A DNA stretch of 64,000 nt from Pedobacter chinensis (GCF_003339865.1 NZ_QPKV01000003.1:248001-312000), one strand, 5' to 3'. Counted from the first letter of the stretch, positions 51,878 to 61,156 are shown. Translations and numbers: made by a program. The notes: a model not told the origin generated them from the sequence alone.

Positions 51878-51906
51878 CAAAGATAGCGATAAAAGAAAAA
51901 CGCCAA
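51878..51906 (-). promoter_or_regulatory. Promoter of the AEC transporter gene, nearly leaderless
   Basis: Minus strand TTG (51906-51904), 18-bp spacer, TATCTTTG (51885-51878) followed by C. Expected transcript start is only a few bases before the ATG (51869). The -33 element lies inside the terminator of the upstream helicase gene. Confidence 0.6.
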
Positions 51907-51925
51907 TCAGAAAAAATGATTGGCG
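51891..51925 (-). terminator. Terminator of the DEAD helicase gene
   Basis: Nine-pair perfect stem CGCCAATCA / TGATTGGCG with an A-rich loop, followed on the minus strand by a T-rich run. Overlaps the AEC promoter. Confidence 0.85.
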
Positions 51926-51933
51926 CTTACCGA

Positions 51934-53166
51934 TTAGCCTGGATTTGAAGGTTTGTTTTTTTTCTTAAACCAAACCTTTTTCTGACCATTATTTTTTGGA
52001 TGATGAGGTCGTTTCTCCTCTATATGTTTAATTTCCATTGAAGCAATATGCTCGGGCAATGCCATCCGCGGAACTTCTTTTTCAATTAACTTTTCAATGT
52101 TTTCAAACTTGCGTTTATCTCTGCTATTAACCAGAGTAATTGCTGTTCCTTTTGTTTCTGCCCTTGCAGTTCTGCCAATTCTATGCACATAATCTGCGGG
52201 GTCGCCAGGAACATCATAATTGATCACTAAATCGATTCCTTCCACATCAATTCCACGAGATAAAACATCCGTTCCAATTAAAATTGGCAACCGTCTGTTT
52301 TTAAACGCCAGAAGAATACCCTCGCGTTCTTTCTGATCTAAATCTGAATGGAAAGCTTCTGCTTTCATTCCTAAACTTTTAAAGGCTTTAAAAAGCGCTT
52401 TAACTTTCTCCTTTGTAGATGCGAAGATAATGCTGCTTTTATACGTTCCATCTTTAAAAATGTCAGTCAATAACGCCTGTTTCTGCTGATCGTGAATATT
52501 ATAGGCTTGCTGATCGATGCCCTCGGCAGGCTTAGCAATTGAAATGGTTATCTGTTGCGGTTCATGTAAAATGCTGCCTGCCATTTTCCTTATTTTCGGC
52601 GCCATAGTGGCTGAAAACAACAATGTTTGCCTTTTTTTAGGCAAATAGCTTACAATACGCATAATATCATCATAAAAACCCATATCCAACATTCTATCAG
52701 CTTCATCCAAAATTAAATGTTGCAGATGTTCAAGTTTTAAAACGCCTGATGATAAGTGAGCCATCAAACGGCCAGGAGTGGCTATGATAATATCTACCCC
52801 TTCACGCATCGAGCGTTTTTGCTGTTCATAAGCAATTCCATCCCCGCCACCGTAAACTGCTAATGAACTGATGTTGGTAAAATAAGCAAGTGCTTCCACC
52901 TGTAAATCAATTTGCTGAGCAAGTTCTCGTGTTGGTGCTAAAATCAGGGTATTGTTATGACGATCTTTAGCACGGCTGATTTTGTCCATTACCGGTAAAA
53001 GATAACTAGCCGTTTTTCCTGTTCCTGTTTGAGCACAGGCAATAAGATCGTGATTATCTAAAATTACAGGAATAGCTTGTTTTTGTATTGGAGTGGCAGT
53101 TTTATATCCCATTGCCATAAGGCCTTCGTATAAATCGGGATTAAAATTAAAGTTGTTAAAATTCAA
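51934..53166 (-). CDS. rhlE: DEAD-box RNA helicase (RhlE-like)
   Basis: 410 residues with all motifs: Q motif (TPIQKQAIP), AQTGTGKT, PTRELAQQ, DEAD at about 149-152, SAT, TDVLSRGIDV and HRIGRTAR, followed by a short basic tail (KVWFKKKNKPSNPG). Remodels rRNA or mRNA structures, often cold-responsive. Single gene with its own promoter and terminator. The rhlE name is by similarity. Confidence 0.93.
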   Translation of the reverse strand: MNFNNFNFNPDLYEGLMAMGYKTATPIQKQAIPVILDNHDLIACAQTGTGKTASYLLPVMDKISRAKDRHNNTLILAPTRELAQQIDLQVEALAYFTNISSLAVYGGGDGIAYEQQKRSMREGVDIIIATPGRLMAHLSSGVLKLEHLQHLILDEADRMLDMGFYDDIMRIVSYLPKKRQTLLFSATMAPKIRKMAGSILHEPQQITISIAKPAEGIDQQAYNIHDQQKQALLTDIFKDGTYKSSIIFASTKEKVKALFKAFKSLGMKAEAFHSDLDQKEREGILLAFKNRRLPILIGTDVLSRGIDVEGIDLVINYDVPGDPADYVHRIGRTARAETKGTAITLVNSRDKRKFENIEKLIEKEVPRMALPEHIASMEIKHIEEKRPHHPKNNGQKKVWFKKKNKPSNPG

Positions 53167-53189
53167 TCTGTTGGGTTTATGTGTTTTAG

Positions 53190-53220
53190 CAAAAGTACCT
53201 CAAATTACAACGAATAGCAA
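53190..53220 (-). promoter_or_regulatory. Bacteroidota-type promoter of the DEAD helicase gene
   Basis: Minus strand TTG (53220-53218), 20-bp spacer, TACTTTTG (53197-53190) followed by C; start of transcription about 17 bp before the ATG at 53166. Confidence 0.65.
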
Positions 53221-53334
53221 ACGGTACCAAATATCAATTTTATCAATTATTTTGACAGCCAAATTTTAGTTATTTCCTTCTTACTGAAAAATATTATTTA
53301 TACTTGAAGATAATTATTATAGCTACCCAATTTT

Positions 53335-53913
53335 TTGAAGTTTATTAAAAACATAGCTGGAAATCAGCAGAAAGAAGATGCAGACTTAATCGCCGAGTAT
53401 AAGCGTACCGGCGATTTGGATGCATTGGGTACGCTATACAACAAATATATGCACCTGGTATTTGGGGTTTGCTTAAATTATTTCAAAGATGAAGAGTTGA
53501 GTAAAGATGCGGTAATGCAAATTTTTGAAGAACTGGTCAGGAAGCTTAAAATTCATGAGGTTCAGAATTTTAAAAGTTGGCTGCATGTATTGACACGGAA
53601 TCACTGTTTAATGGCTTTAAGGAAATCTTCGAAACAAAATAACGTTTCTATTGATGATACTTTTGTGGAAAACAGCGAGTTTGTGCATCTGGATATTGAC
53701 GACACAAAAGAAACGCAGCTTACCATTATGGAAAAGTGCATGGAAACCTTGCCCGAAGAACAGCGAAAAAGCGTAGATTTATTTTATTTACAAGAGAAAT
53801 GCTATAAAGAAGTGGCCGAAATAACGGGCTATGACATGCTGAAGGTAAAGAGTTATATCCAAAATGGAAAGCGGAATTTAAAGATTTGTATAGAAAAAAA
53901 TAGTAGTGAATAA
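53335..53913 (+). CDS. ECF-type sigma factor with a TTG start
   Basis: 192 residues. An in-frame TAG at 53320-53322 precludes any upstream start, and region 2 (LIAEYKRTGDLDALGTLYNKYMH) begins within 20 codons, so the TTG at 53335 is the only start that keeps the domain whole. Region 2 continues through VFGVCLNYF and FKSWLHVLTRNHCLM, region 4 through METLPEEQRKSVDLFY and YKEVAEITGYDMLKVKSYI. It overlaps the next gene by 8 bp. Confidence 0.88.
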   Translation: MKFIKNIAGNQQKEDADLIAEYKRTGDLDALGTLYNKYMHLVFGVCLNYFKDEELSKDAVMQIFEELVRKLKIHEVQNFKSWLHVLTRNHCLMALRKSSKQNNVSIDDTFVENSEFVHLDIDDTKETQLTIMEKCMETLPEEQRKSVDLFYLQEKCYKEVAEITGYDMLKVKSYIQNGKRNLKICIEKNSSE

Positions 53914-55189
53914 CGACTGGTTAGATATTGATGTTCTGGAGGATTACCTGGATGGTAAACTTGATGCTAAAGCTATGCATTTTGTTGAACGTCAGGCGCT
54001 GGAAGATCCATTTGTTGCCGAGGCTCTCGAAGGTTTACGCCAATCGCCGAAACGGAAACAAAGCATTTCTATTTTACAAAAACGACTTTACGATAGAATT
54101 TCCGAAAAACCAGTTAAACGTAGAATGTGGAGCATTACCACACAACGTTTAAGTATTGCAGCAACCGCTACAGTCGCTTTTATTGCCGTAAGTATTTTGT
54201 TCTTCATGCGCGAAACCAATCGTAAGAATGCAGAAATTGCGGCCAGAAGATCGGAAGGAGTTGTTGTGAATCTCGATACCAATACAGCTGTCGCAATAAC
54301 AAAACCTAAACAGGAAGATACCAGCGCCGCGCTTTCTAAATCGGCCTTAGTTGATAGGGCAATTGCTGATGCGAGAAATGGCGATTTAGCTAAAAACACC
54401 AAACAAATTCCGGAAACTAAAAATGAAGCCGTAGTTGCTGAAGGCAGAGCAAACATTGTTTTAGGAAAAACAAACGCCGGGGTTTTGCTGTCTGCCAGGA
54501 AGGCGAAGGAAAATCATGCTGCAAATGAAGTGATTATAGCGTCTGAGCCTGTAGTGGCCTCAAATAAGGCTGTCTTTAGCGGTAATGTTTTCGATCAAAG
54601 TAATGGCAAGCCTATTCAAGGTGCTGTCGTTAAACTTGCCGGATCATCTAATGTTACAGCAACAGATTCTAAAGGATATTTTGCTTTACCTGCTGATAGT
54701 AGTGCGAAAGACAAAGATCTCTTAATAAATGCTATCGGATTTAAGGAATTGCCCGTTGCTACCGTTACAGATCCTAATGCCATTCGGAATGCTTTGAATG
54801 GAGATAAATCTTTAAATGAAATTGCCCTGATCACAGGATCTAATGGCCGTAAAAAAGAAAATATTCCGGCACCTAAAATAATGCTTCGTGCAGAGCAGAA
54901 TTTAGATGGGAAATCTATTGAGGAGATCACTAAACCGATTCCTGTTTCAACGATCAATTATAAACAATATTTGGAGAATAATAACAAGCTGTACAATCCT
55001 AAAGGACCAGAACAATTTGTTATTTTAGGTTTTAAAGTTAAAAAGAACGGTCGCCCAACAAATATTAAGATAATTAAATCGCTTAATAAAAAAGCTGATG
55101 CAGAAGCTAAGCGACTTATCCAAACCGGACCTGATTGGGTATTGCCTAAAAACGGTAATAACGAGGTGGAAATGAGTGTGAAGTTTTAG
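53906..55189 (+). CDS. Membrane anti-sigma-like protein with CarboxypepD-reg and TonB-like domains
   Basis: 427 residues starting with GTG inside the end of the sigma gene (overlap 8 bp). N-terminal 60 residues (LEDYLDGKLDAKAMHFVER) look like the sigma-binding part of Bacteroidota anti-sigma factors; a transmembrane helix lies at about 81-101; a carboxypeptidase-regulatory-like beta sandwich spans about 222-290 (SGNVFDQSNGKPIQGAVVKL); a TonB C-terminal-like domain ends the protein from about 365 (EQFVILGFKVKKNGRPTNI). Probably senses envelope signals and restrains the preceding sigma (inference). Confidence 0.78.
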   Translation: MNNDWLDIDVLEDYLDGKLDAKAMHFVERQALEDPFVAEALEGLRQSPKRKQSISILQKRLYDRISEKPVKRRMWSITTQRLSIAATATVAFIAVSILFFMRETNRKNAEIAARRSEGVVVNLDTNTAVAITKPKQEDTSAALSKSALVDRAIADARNGDLAKNTKQIPETKNEAVVAEGRANIVLGKTNAGVLLSARKAKENHAANEVIIASEPVVASNKAVFSGNVFDQSNGKPIQGAVVKLAGSSNVTATDSKGYFALPADSSAKDKDLLINAIGFKELPVATVTDPNAIRNALNGDKSLNEIALITGSNGRKKENIPAPKIMLRAEQNLDGKSIEEITKPIPVSTINYKQYLENNNKLYNPKGPEQFVILGFKVKKNGRPTNIKIIKSLNKKADAEAKRLIQTGPDWVLPKNGNNEVEMSVKF

Positions 55190-55416
55190 TTTAACCGCAA
55201 AGTTCGGAGATTAAACTATGAACGGTCATCATTGCAATGACGTGTGGATTAGGAAAGTTCCCGGTCATTCCCACTTTTCCGTCCTTGCGAGCACATGCTC
55301 CGATCTTTCTGGAATGTTCGTGACAATCTCCTTTTTGGTTTTTGATTCGCTTGCGATAAGACTGCTTCATCGCTGAAATTTTCATCAACGATGATGGAGT
55401 AACAATCATATTAAAC
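55190..55416. repeat. Gene-free spacer with decayed repeats
   Basis: Contains GTTTAACCGCAAAG (also seen near 50935), GTCATCATTGCAATGACG and other fragments of the intergenic repeat families. No gene recognised. Confidence 0.4.
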
Positions 55417-55449
55417 AAAAAAGACCAAAGCAAATGCCTTAGTCTTTCA
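55417..55449 (-). terminator. Terminator of the phosphate transporter operon
   Basis: Stem AAAGACcAAaGCA / TGCcTTaGTCTTT with a 2-base loop, followed on the minus strand by a T-run (TTTTTTG). Confidence 0.65.
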
Positions 55450-55470
55450 ATATGTTATAGACAATAATTC

Positions 55471-56481
55471 CTATTTGAAATAATAGATTGCCGCATAAAT
55501 AATAGCTGCCAATGTTGCTGAAACCGGAATGGTTAAAATCCACGCCCAGATGAGGTTGATGGTTACACCCCAACGCACTGCTGAAACACTTTTTACCACA
55601 CCTACACCCACGATTGAACCTGTAATGGTGTGTGTAGTTGAAACAGGAATACCGAAATGCTCCGTTATGCCTAATGTTATCGCACCAGCGCCTTCAGCAG
55701 CAACACCCTCAAGCGCTGTTACTTTAGTGATTTTTGAGCCCATTGTTTTCACGATTTTCCAGCCACCACTCATGGTACCTAAGGAAATGGCAGAATAACA
55801 CGCAATCGGAACCCATGAAGGCATTGACTCAAAATCAGGGATTACATTTGCCGCAATTAATGCTGTAGCTATAATACCCATAACCTTTTGCGCATCGTTA
55901 CCCCCGTGAAAAAAACTTAATGCTGCCGATGATAATAACTGCAAGCGCTTAAACCACTTCTCTGCAGTTGCGGGTTTTGCATAACGGCAAATGTTGATGA
56001 TGATTAAAGTCAAAACAACTGAAATTACCATACCGATTATTGGTGCCAATACAATAAATGATACAATTTTAATTACATAGCCCATGTTTACTGCATCAAG
56101 CGGACTAGCGCCTGTAAGCAGGGCATGTGTCATACCCGCACCAGCAAAACCACCAATTAAAGTGTGCGATGAGCTGGAAGGAATACCATACCACCAGGTA
56201 AGAAGGTTCCATATAATTGCGGCCACTAAACCAGCAAGAATAACTTCTAAAGTAATATAATTTTCAATTACCGTTTTCGCAACCGTGTTGGCCACTTTGT
56301 GATCGGTAAAATAAAAGTAAGCCGCAAAATTGAAAAGCGCAGCCCACAAAACCGCCTGAAAAGGCGTAAGAACTTTTGTAGAAACAACTGTTGCAATTGA
56401 GTTAGCGGCATCGTGGAAGCCGTTAATGTAATCAAAAGCAATAGCCAGAATTACAACAACAACCAATAAGGTAGTTACCAT
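55471..56481 (-). CDS. pit: PiT-family inorganic phosphate transporter
   Basis: 336 residues, about ten transmembrane helices; duplicated signature FDYINGFHDAANSIATVVST near the N-terminus and GGNDAQKVMGIIATAL in the middle, plus GIPVSSTHTITG. Symports phosphate, usually as a metal-phosphate complex, with protons. It lies 12 bp downstream of a PhoU-like gene, a common pairing. A candidate Pho box precedes the operon. Confidence 0.94.
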   Translation of the reverse strand: MVTTLLVVVVILAIAFDYINGFHDAANSIATVVSTKVLTPFQAVLWAALFNFAAYFYFTDHKVANTVAKTVIENYITLEVILAGLVAAIIWNLLTWWYGIPSSSSHTLIGGFAGAGMTHALLTGASPLDAVNMGYVIKIVSFIVLAPIIGMVISVVLTLIIINICRYAKPATAEKWFKRLQLLSSAALSFFHGGNDAQKVMGIIATALIAANVIPDFESMPSWVPIACYSAISLGTMSGGWKIVKTMGSKITKVTALEGVAAEGAGAITLGITEHFGIPVSTTHTITGSIVGVGVVKSVSAVRWGVTINLIWAWILTIPVSATLAAIIYAAIYYFK

Positions 56482-56493
56482 GTTTGTGTTTTA

Positions 56494-57135
56494 TTAAGCG
56501 TTTTTAACCAGGATAGTTTCAAGCACATTCGCCACATCTTCGCACTTATCTGTCGCTTTTTCTATCGTTTGTAAAACCTCTTTTTGTTTAATTAATTCAA
56601 TCGCATTGGTTTCGTATTCAAACAAACGGGCAACCGCCAATGTAAATACATAATCAGCCTGATTTTCGCCGCTATTGATCCGGATACAAGCATCTGCAAT
56701 AACACGGATGTTTTTGAAACTGCGTAATTCTTTTATTGCTTTATCAATATCAGTACACATTTCTACCAAAAGCTCAGCAATTTTTACAATTGGTTCGCTA
56801 ATAGTGTTCATATTGTACATTTGCATACGGTTTGCGGTACCATAAATATAATCGGCAACATCATCAACAGCAGTAGCCAATTGGTGAATATCCTCTCTAT
56901 CAAACGGCGTAATGAAGTTCCTGCTCAACTCAAGAAAAATTGAATGGGTAATGTCATCTCCAACGTGTTCTAAACGTTCAATTTCCTTAAAAACAGTTTT
57001 TCTACTTTCAGGATCAGCCGTGCTAACCATTTCCAAAAGCGCCTCAGCAATTTTTAATGCATTGGTACCAGCCTGCTCAAAAAGAGGATGAAATTTTCTA
57101 TCTTGAGGAGTAAAGAACTTAAAAATATTGTTCAT
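56494..57135 (-). CDS. PhoU-like DUF47 protein, partner of the PiT transporter
   Basis: 213 residues, all-helical PhoU-type fold with FFTPQDRKFHPLFEQAGTN at the start, EHVGDDITHSIF and DREDIHQLATAVDDVADYIY, typical of DUF47 proteins. These accompany PiT transporters and probably regulate phosphate uptake. First gene of the operon; 12-bp gap to pit. Confidence 0.92.
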   Translation of the reverse strand: MNNIFKFFTPQDRKFHPLFEQAGTNALKIAEALLEMVSTADPESRKTVFKEIERLEHVGDDITHSIFLELSRNFITPFDREDIHQLATAVDDVADYIYGTANRMQMYNMNTISEPIVKIAELLVEMCTDIDKAIKELRSFKNIRVIADACIRINSGENQADYVFTLAVARLFEYETNAIELIKQKEVLQTIEKATDKCEDVANVLETILVKNA

Positions 57136-57154
57136 GTTAATTTCTAATATGTTG

Positions 57155-57188
57155 CAAAGCTACAAGCCCAATGTTAAGTTAATGTTAA
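57155..57188 (-). promoter_or_regulatory. Candidate Pho box and -7 element for the phosphate operon
   Basis: On the minus strand TTAACA-TTAAC-TTAACA (57188-57173) is a direct repeat with 11-bp spacing, ending 10 bp before TAGCTTTG (57162-57155), a TAnnTTTG -7 box followed by C. The repeat occupies the -33 region, and no TTG is present there, as in promoters that need an activator. The form TTAACA-N5-TTAACA is like the PhoP box of Bacillus. Confidence 0.55.
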
Positions 57189-57414
57189 GTTCTTGATTAT
57201 ATTAAGGGATTGCCTCTCATTTTCATCAAGTTCGGCTTTCATATATTATTGTTTATGGTTTTTTAGTCTTCAAAAAGGCCTTATCATTGTGTTTTTTGCA
57301 TTAAAGGCCTGCCAAGATTAACCCATGCAACTTCCCTTACCCCCAATAAGCACTGGGTTGAGTAATACTGAAACAAACCACCGCTCTATCTGTTCTATAC
57401 TGATAAACCATAAA

Positions 57415-59202
57415 ATGATAGCTCAACACAAAAATAAACTTTGGATTTGGATAGGAAGTATTGTTGGTGGGATAATCCTTATACTTGCCTTTGGCGCGAT
57501 GTTTATCAGCGCCAGGTGGAAGCCAATACTTACTGATAAAATAAAGGAGGGGGTTTACAATGGCTCAAAACATCTCTATAAAATTGATTTTAAAAGTATA
57601 AATCTAAATATAATTACCGGAAGCCTGGCCCTGCGGGATGTGACCCTTAAACCTGATACGATGGTTTACGATACTTTAAAGAAACAAAATCTCGCTCCTG
57701 CCCATACCTTTGAGTTGAAATTGGAAAAACTGCAAATCAGCAGAGTTGGCATACTTACAGCCTACTTTAAAAAACGGATGAATGTTAGTGAAATCATTCT
57801 GCAAAACCCATCAATCAATGTGATTTTTAGTAAGGTACCAAAACAAACTGATACAGTTAAACCAGAAAAAACATTATACGAGCAAATTTCCAAAACTTTT
57901 AAATCAATTCATGTAAAAACCATCAAGATTGTTGACGCCGATTTTGATTACATCAATAAGAGCACACCGCAGAAAACAAAAAACAGTATTAAACATTTTA
58001 ACGTAACCATTAACGATTTTCTATTGGATTCGCTTTCTGGAAATGACACCACGCGGTTTTATTATACCAAAGACATCTCTTTTCAAATCGCTGGCTATAA
58101 ATCCATCACAAAGGATAAAATGTACAGTATGAAAATCGATACCATTGATGGTTCTTATACTTCCAAAAAAATCAGCATTAAAGGTTTTACCTTGAAACCA
58201 CTTTATCCTGAACTCACTTTTGCCAGAAAGTACAATATTCAAAAAGATCGTTATGATTTCAGCTTTACCAGAATTGAATTTAATGGTGTGGATTTTATTA
58301 AACTTAATACAGATCAGGAAATCGAAGCCCGCTCAGTCAGAATCGGGCCAGCGAGAGTAGAAGTGTTTATGAGCAGAGAATCGCCTCCTCCACCGGGTTT
58401 TGATAAAGGAAGAAATTATCCGCATGTGGCGCTAAAAAGATTAAATATTCCAACTATCGTAGATACGGTAAAACTTAGAAATATTGATGTAAAATATTCA
58501 GAATACAACCCTGCAAGTAAAAAAATCGGTGCAGTTGAATTTAAATCATTAACAGGGAACATCCTTAATGTAACCAATGATAGTTTACGTTTAACCAAAA
58601 ACCATCATGCCGTAGCAGATTTAAATTCGCTTTTAATGGGAACCGGCAAGCTCAATGTAAAAATAGATTTTAACCTGACCGATAAAAACGGCGCTTTTAC
58701 TTACAGCGGTAGCTTAGGCAAATTTGATTTTAAAAATTTAAACTCTTTATCAAAAAACCTTGGGTTAATAGAAATTGAAAGTGGAAATGTACAACATGTG
58801 GATTTTAAAGCGAATGGAAATTTACGCTCTGCTTCCGGATCAATGAACATGCTGTACAGCAATTTAAAAGTTAAATTATTATCCGATAACATTGATGGTA
58901 AGGGCACAAAAGAAAAAGGCTTTTTATCATTTTTAGCCAATACGCTATTGATTAAAGATGAAAACCCAAGCAAGGGCGACCCACCCAGAACGGCAACGAT
59001 GACGAATACCAGAATTAACTCTGCATCATTTTTTAATTTAATGTGGAAAACGATTTTTGTAGGTATAAAAGATATTGTTGGTGTTGGGATTGTTCCGGAA
59101 AAAAATCCGGTAAAGCAACAAAAGGTCATTGCCGAAAAAATTAAAGCACAAAAAAAGCAAGATCAAAAAGAAGCCCGTAAAGCACGACAAGAGAAAAATT
59201 GA
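57415..59202 (+). CDS. AsmA-like envelope protein, paralogue 1
   Basis: 595 residues from the ATG at 57415, which gives a clean N-terminal anchor helix (WIWIGSIVGGIILILAFGAMF); an upstream ATG at 57325 would add 30 polar residues. The rest is beta-rich like AsmA/DUF748 proteins of lipid transport bridges, e.g. NLNIITGSLALRDVTLKPD, with a C-terminal helix SFFNLMWKTIFVGIKDIVG and a Lys-rich tail. Periplasmic bridge function is inferred from fold. Confidence 0.7.
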   Translation: MIAQHKNKLWIWIGSIVGGIILILAFGAMFISARWKPILTDKIKEGVYNGSKHLYKIDFKSINLNIITGSLALRDVTLKPDTMVYDTLKKQNLAPAHTFELKLEKLQISRVGILTAYFKKRMNVSEIILQNPSINVIFSKVPKQTDTVKPEKTLYEQISKTFKSIHVKTIKIVDADFDYINKSTPQKTKNSIKHFNVTINDFLLDSLSGNDTTRFYYTKDISFQIAGYKSITKDKMYSMKIDTIDGSYTSKKISIKGFTLKPLYPELTFARKYNIQKDRYDFSFTRIEFNGVDFIKLNTDQEIEARSVRIGPARVEVFMSRESPPPPGFDKGRNYPHVALKRLNIPTIVDTVKLRNIDVKYSEYNPASKKIGAVEFKSLTGNILNVTNDSLRLTKNHHAVADLNSLLMGTGKLNVKIDFNLTDKNGAFTYSGSLGKFDFKNLNSLSKNLGLIEIESGNVQHVDFKANGNLRSASGSMNMLYSNLKVKLLSDNIDGKGTKEKGFLSFLANTLLIKDENPSKGDPPRTATMTNTRINSASFFNLMWKTIFVGIKDIVGVGIVPEKNPVKQQKVIAEKIKAQKKQDQKEARKARQEKN

Positions 59203-59263
59203 GCAACATTTTTTAACAATACGTTTATAAATGTATATTGCTATAAAAAAGGTTCCTTGTTAA

Positions 59264-61102
59264 ATGCCAGAAACAAAAAGACATAGATATAAGCTTTTAA
59301 AATGGATTGTTGCAACAATACTTATTGTTTTTGCTTTACTGGCAGGTTTGGCGTGGTTTCTAAATTTAAAATCACAGCCGATGTTAACAGATCGGATAAA
59401 AACGCTGTTGTACAAATCTACCGATAGTTTATACACCATTAGTTTTTCAAAGATTTCCACTAATATTTTAACCGGAAGTGCCACCTTACACAATGTGAAA
59501 ATCATTCCTGATACCAACAGGTTTAATGAGTTGATTGTGCTTAAAAGAGCACCAAATAACCTTTACCATGTATCTTTAAAAAAGCTTCAGGTGAAAAATT
59601 TTCATCCTTTTACGCTTTACAAAGACCAAAAACTTCAGCTTGGTGAAGTTGTTTTTGATAATCCTGAAGTTTTAATGATGAACAGGCAGTTCGAATTTAA
59701 TGACAACAGACCTCCAAGGCCCGTTAAATCCCCCTATGCAATTATCTCTAAAAACCTGAAAGAATTTAGCATCAGGAAGATTCTTTTCAGAGATGTCAGT
59801 TTTAAATATATTAACAAAAACGAACCCCATTCGAAACCTTTCGCAGTTGATGATCTCAATATCACCCTAACCGATTTGCTTGTCGACTCAACCTCTGCAG
59901 ATGACCCTACCAGGTTTTATCTTTTAAAGGATGTGATCATCAACCTTAAAAACTACAATTATCCAACTCCTGATCAAATGTATAACATCAAACTCAGCCA
60001 GTTGGATTTTAGGGCCTCCACCGGGAAGCTCCGCGTAAATAAATTCATAGTTGAACCGCTGTATGATGAAATGAAGTTTGGGCAAGTTGCGGGGTATTCA
60101 AAAGATCGTTTCCATATTCAAATGAACGATATTTTGATGAATGGCATTGACCTTCCGTTGTACATTAGCAAACAGGAATTCCGGGCAAAGGAAATGGCTA
60201 TTGCAAATGGCTTTATTTCTGTTTTTAATGATAACAGTTTAGGGAGAACCTATAAATCAACGGATGCCTTAAATGAAAGCAGAATTGATCGGTTTCCACA
60301 TCAGCTTTTACAAAACATGGGGGCGCCGGTTCTTATCGAAAAAATTCAGCTGAAGGATGTTGATGTTAGTTATGCGGCCTACAATGGCGAAAGCGAACAG
60401 CGTGGTAGAATTTCTTTTGAGCATACATCAGGCATTTTTAAAAATGTTACAAATCTGCCTAAAATAAAAGCCATAAATCCGTTTATGGAAGTTAATTTAA
60501 ACACTTATCTGCTGGGGCAGGGCAAGCTGGATGTTAATTTCAAGTTTGATTTAACATCGAAAAATGGCGATTTTATTTATAATGGACAACTTCATTCCTT
60601 TAATGCCCGCGTATTAAATCAAATTACCAAACCACTGGGACTGGTGCGTATTAACAGAGGTATTGTAGATAAATTAAAGTTCAGTTTTAAAGCAAATAAC
60701 GATGGTGCAAATGGAAAAGTGGATTTCTATTATTACGATCTTTCTGTCGCATTAATGAGAAATGATCCTTCCAAAGATCATTTGGTCACCCGTGGTTTAA
60801 TGTCGATACTGGCAAATGCTTTGATTATCAACTCTGAAAACCCAAACAGAGATGGAAAATTTACTTCTGCCACCGTAAATTATAGCAGGATAAAAAACAC
60901 TTCTTTTTTTAATTTAATTTGGAGAAGCCTGTTCATCGGAATAAAAAACAGCATCGGCATTACCGAAGAAAAGCAAAAAGAAATAAGGCAGCATATCGAA
61001 AACTTCAAAGAAATGCAGGAAAATCATCGCATCAGGAAACAAAAAAGACTGGAGCGAAGACAGCAACGTGAACAGGAACGAGAAAAGAATGAAAAACGCT
61101 AG
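59264..61102 (+). CDS. AsmA-like envelope protein, paralogue 2
   Basis: 612 residues, paralogous to the preceding gene along its length: N-terminal anchor helix (WIVATILIVFALLAGLAWF), ISTNILTGSATLHNVKIIPD, LYKDQKLQLGEVVFDNP, a terminal hydrophobic helix SFFNLIWRSLFIGIKNSIG and an Arg/Lys/Glu-rich coiled tail (RKQKRLERRQQREQERE). Sixty-one bp separate the two, so they likely form one operon created by tandem duplication. Family placement as AsmA/DUF748-like is tentative. Confidence 0.7.
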   Translation: MPETKRHRYKLLKWIVATILIVFALLAGLAWFLNLKSQPMLTDRIKTLLYKSTDSLYTISFSKISTNILTGSATLHNVKIIPDTNRFNELIVLKRAPNNLYHVSLKKLQVKNFHPFTLYKDQKLQLGEVVFDNPEVLMMNRQFEFNDNRPPRPVKSPYAIISKNLKEFSIRKILFRDVSFKYINKNEPHSKPFAVDDLNITLTDLLVDSTSADDPTRFYLLKDVIINLKNYNYPTPDQMYNIKLSQLDFRASTGKLRVNKFIVEPLYDEMKFGQVAGYSKDRFHIQMNDILMNGIDLPLYISKQEFRAKEMAIANGFISVFNDNSLGRTYKSTDALNESRIDRFPHQLLQNMGAPVLIEKIQLKDVDVSYAAYNGESEQRGRISFEHTSGIFKNVTNLPKIKAINPFMEVNLNTYLLGQGKLDVNFKFDLTSKNGDFIYNGQLHSFNARVLNQITKPLGLVRINRGIVDKLKFSFKANNDGANGKVDFYYYDLSVALMRNDPSKDHLVTRGLMSILANALIINSENPNRDGKFTSATVNYSRIKNTSFFNLIWRSLFIGIKNSIGITEEKQKEIRQHIENFKEMQENHRIRKQKRLERRQQREQEREKNEKR

Positions 61103-61156
61103 TGGGTAAATTGTAACGTTTTATTATATTTAATATCTAAACCAAAAACCATAACC

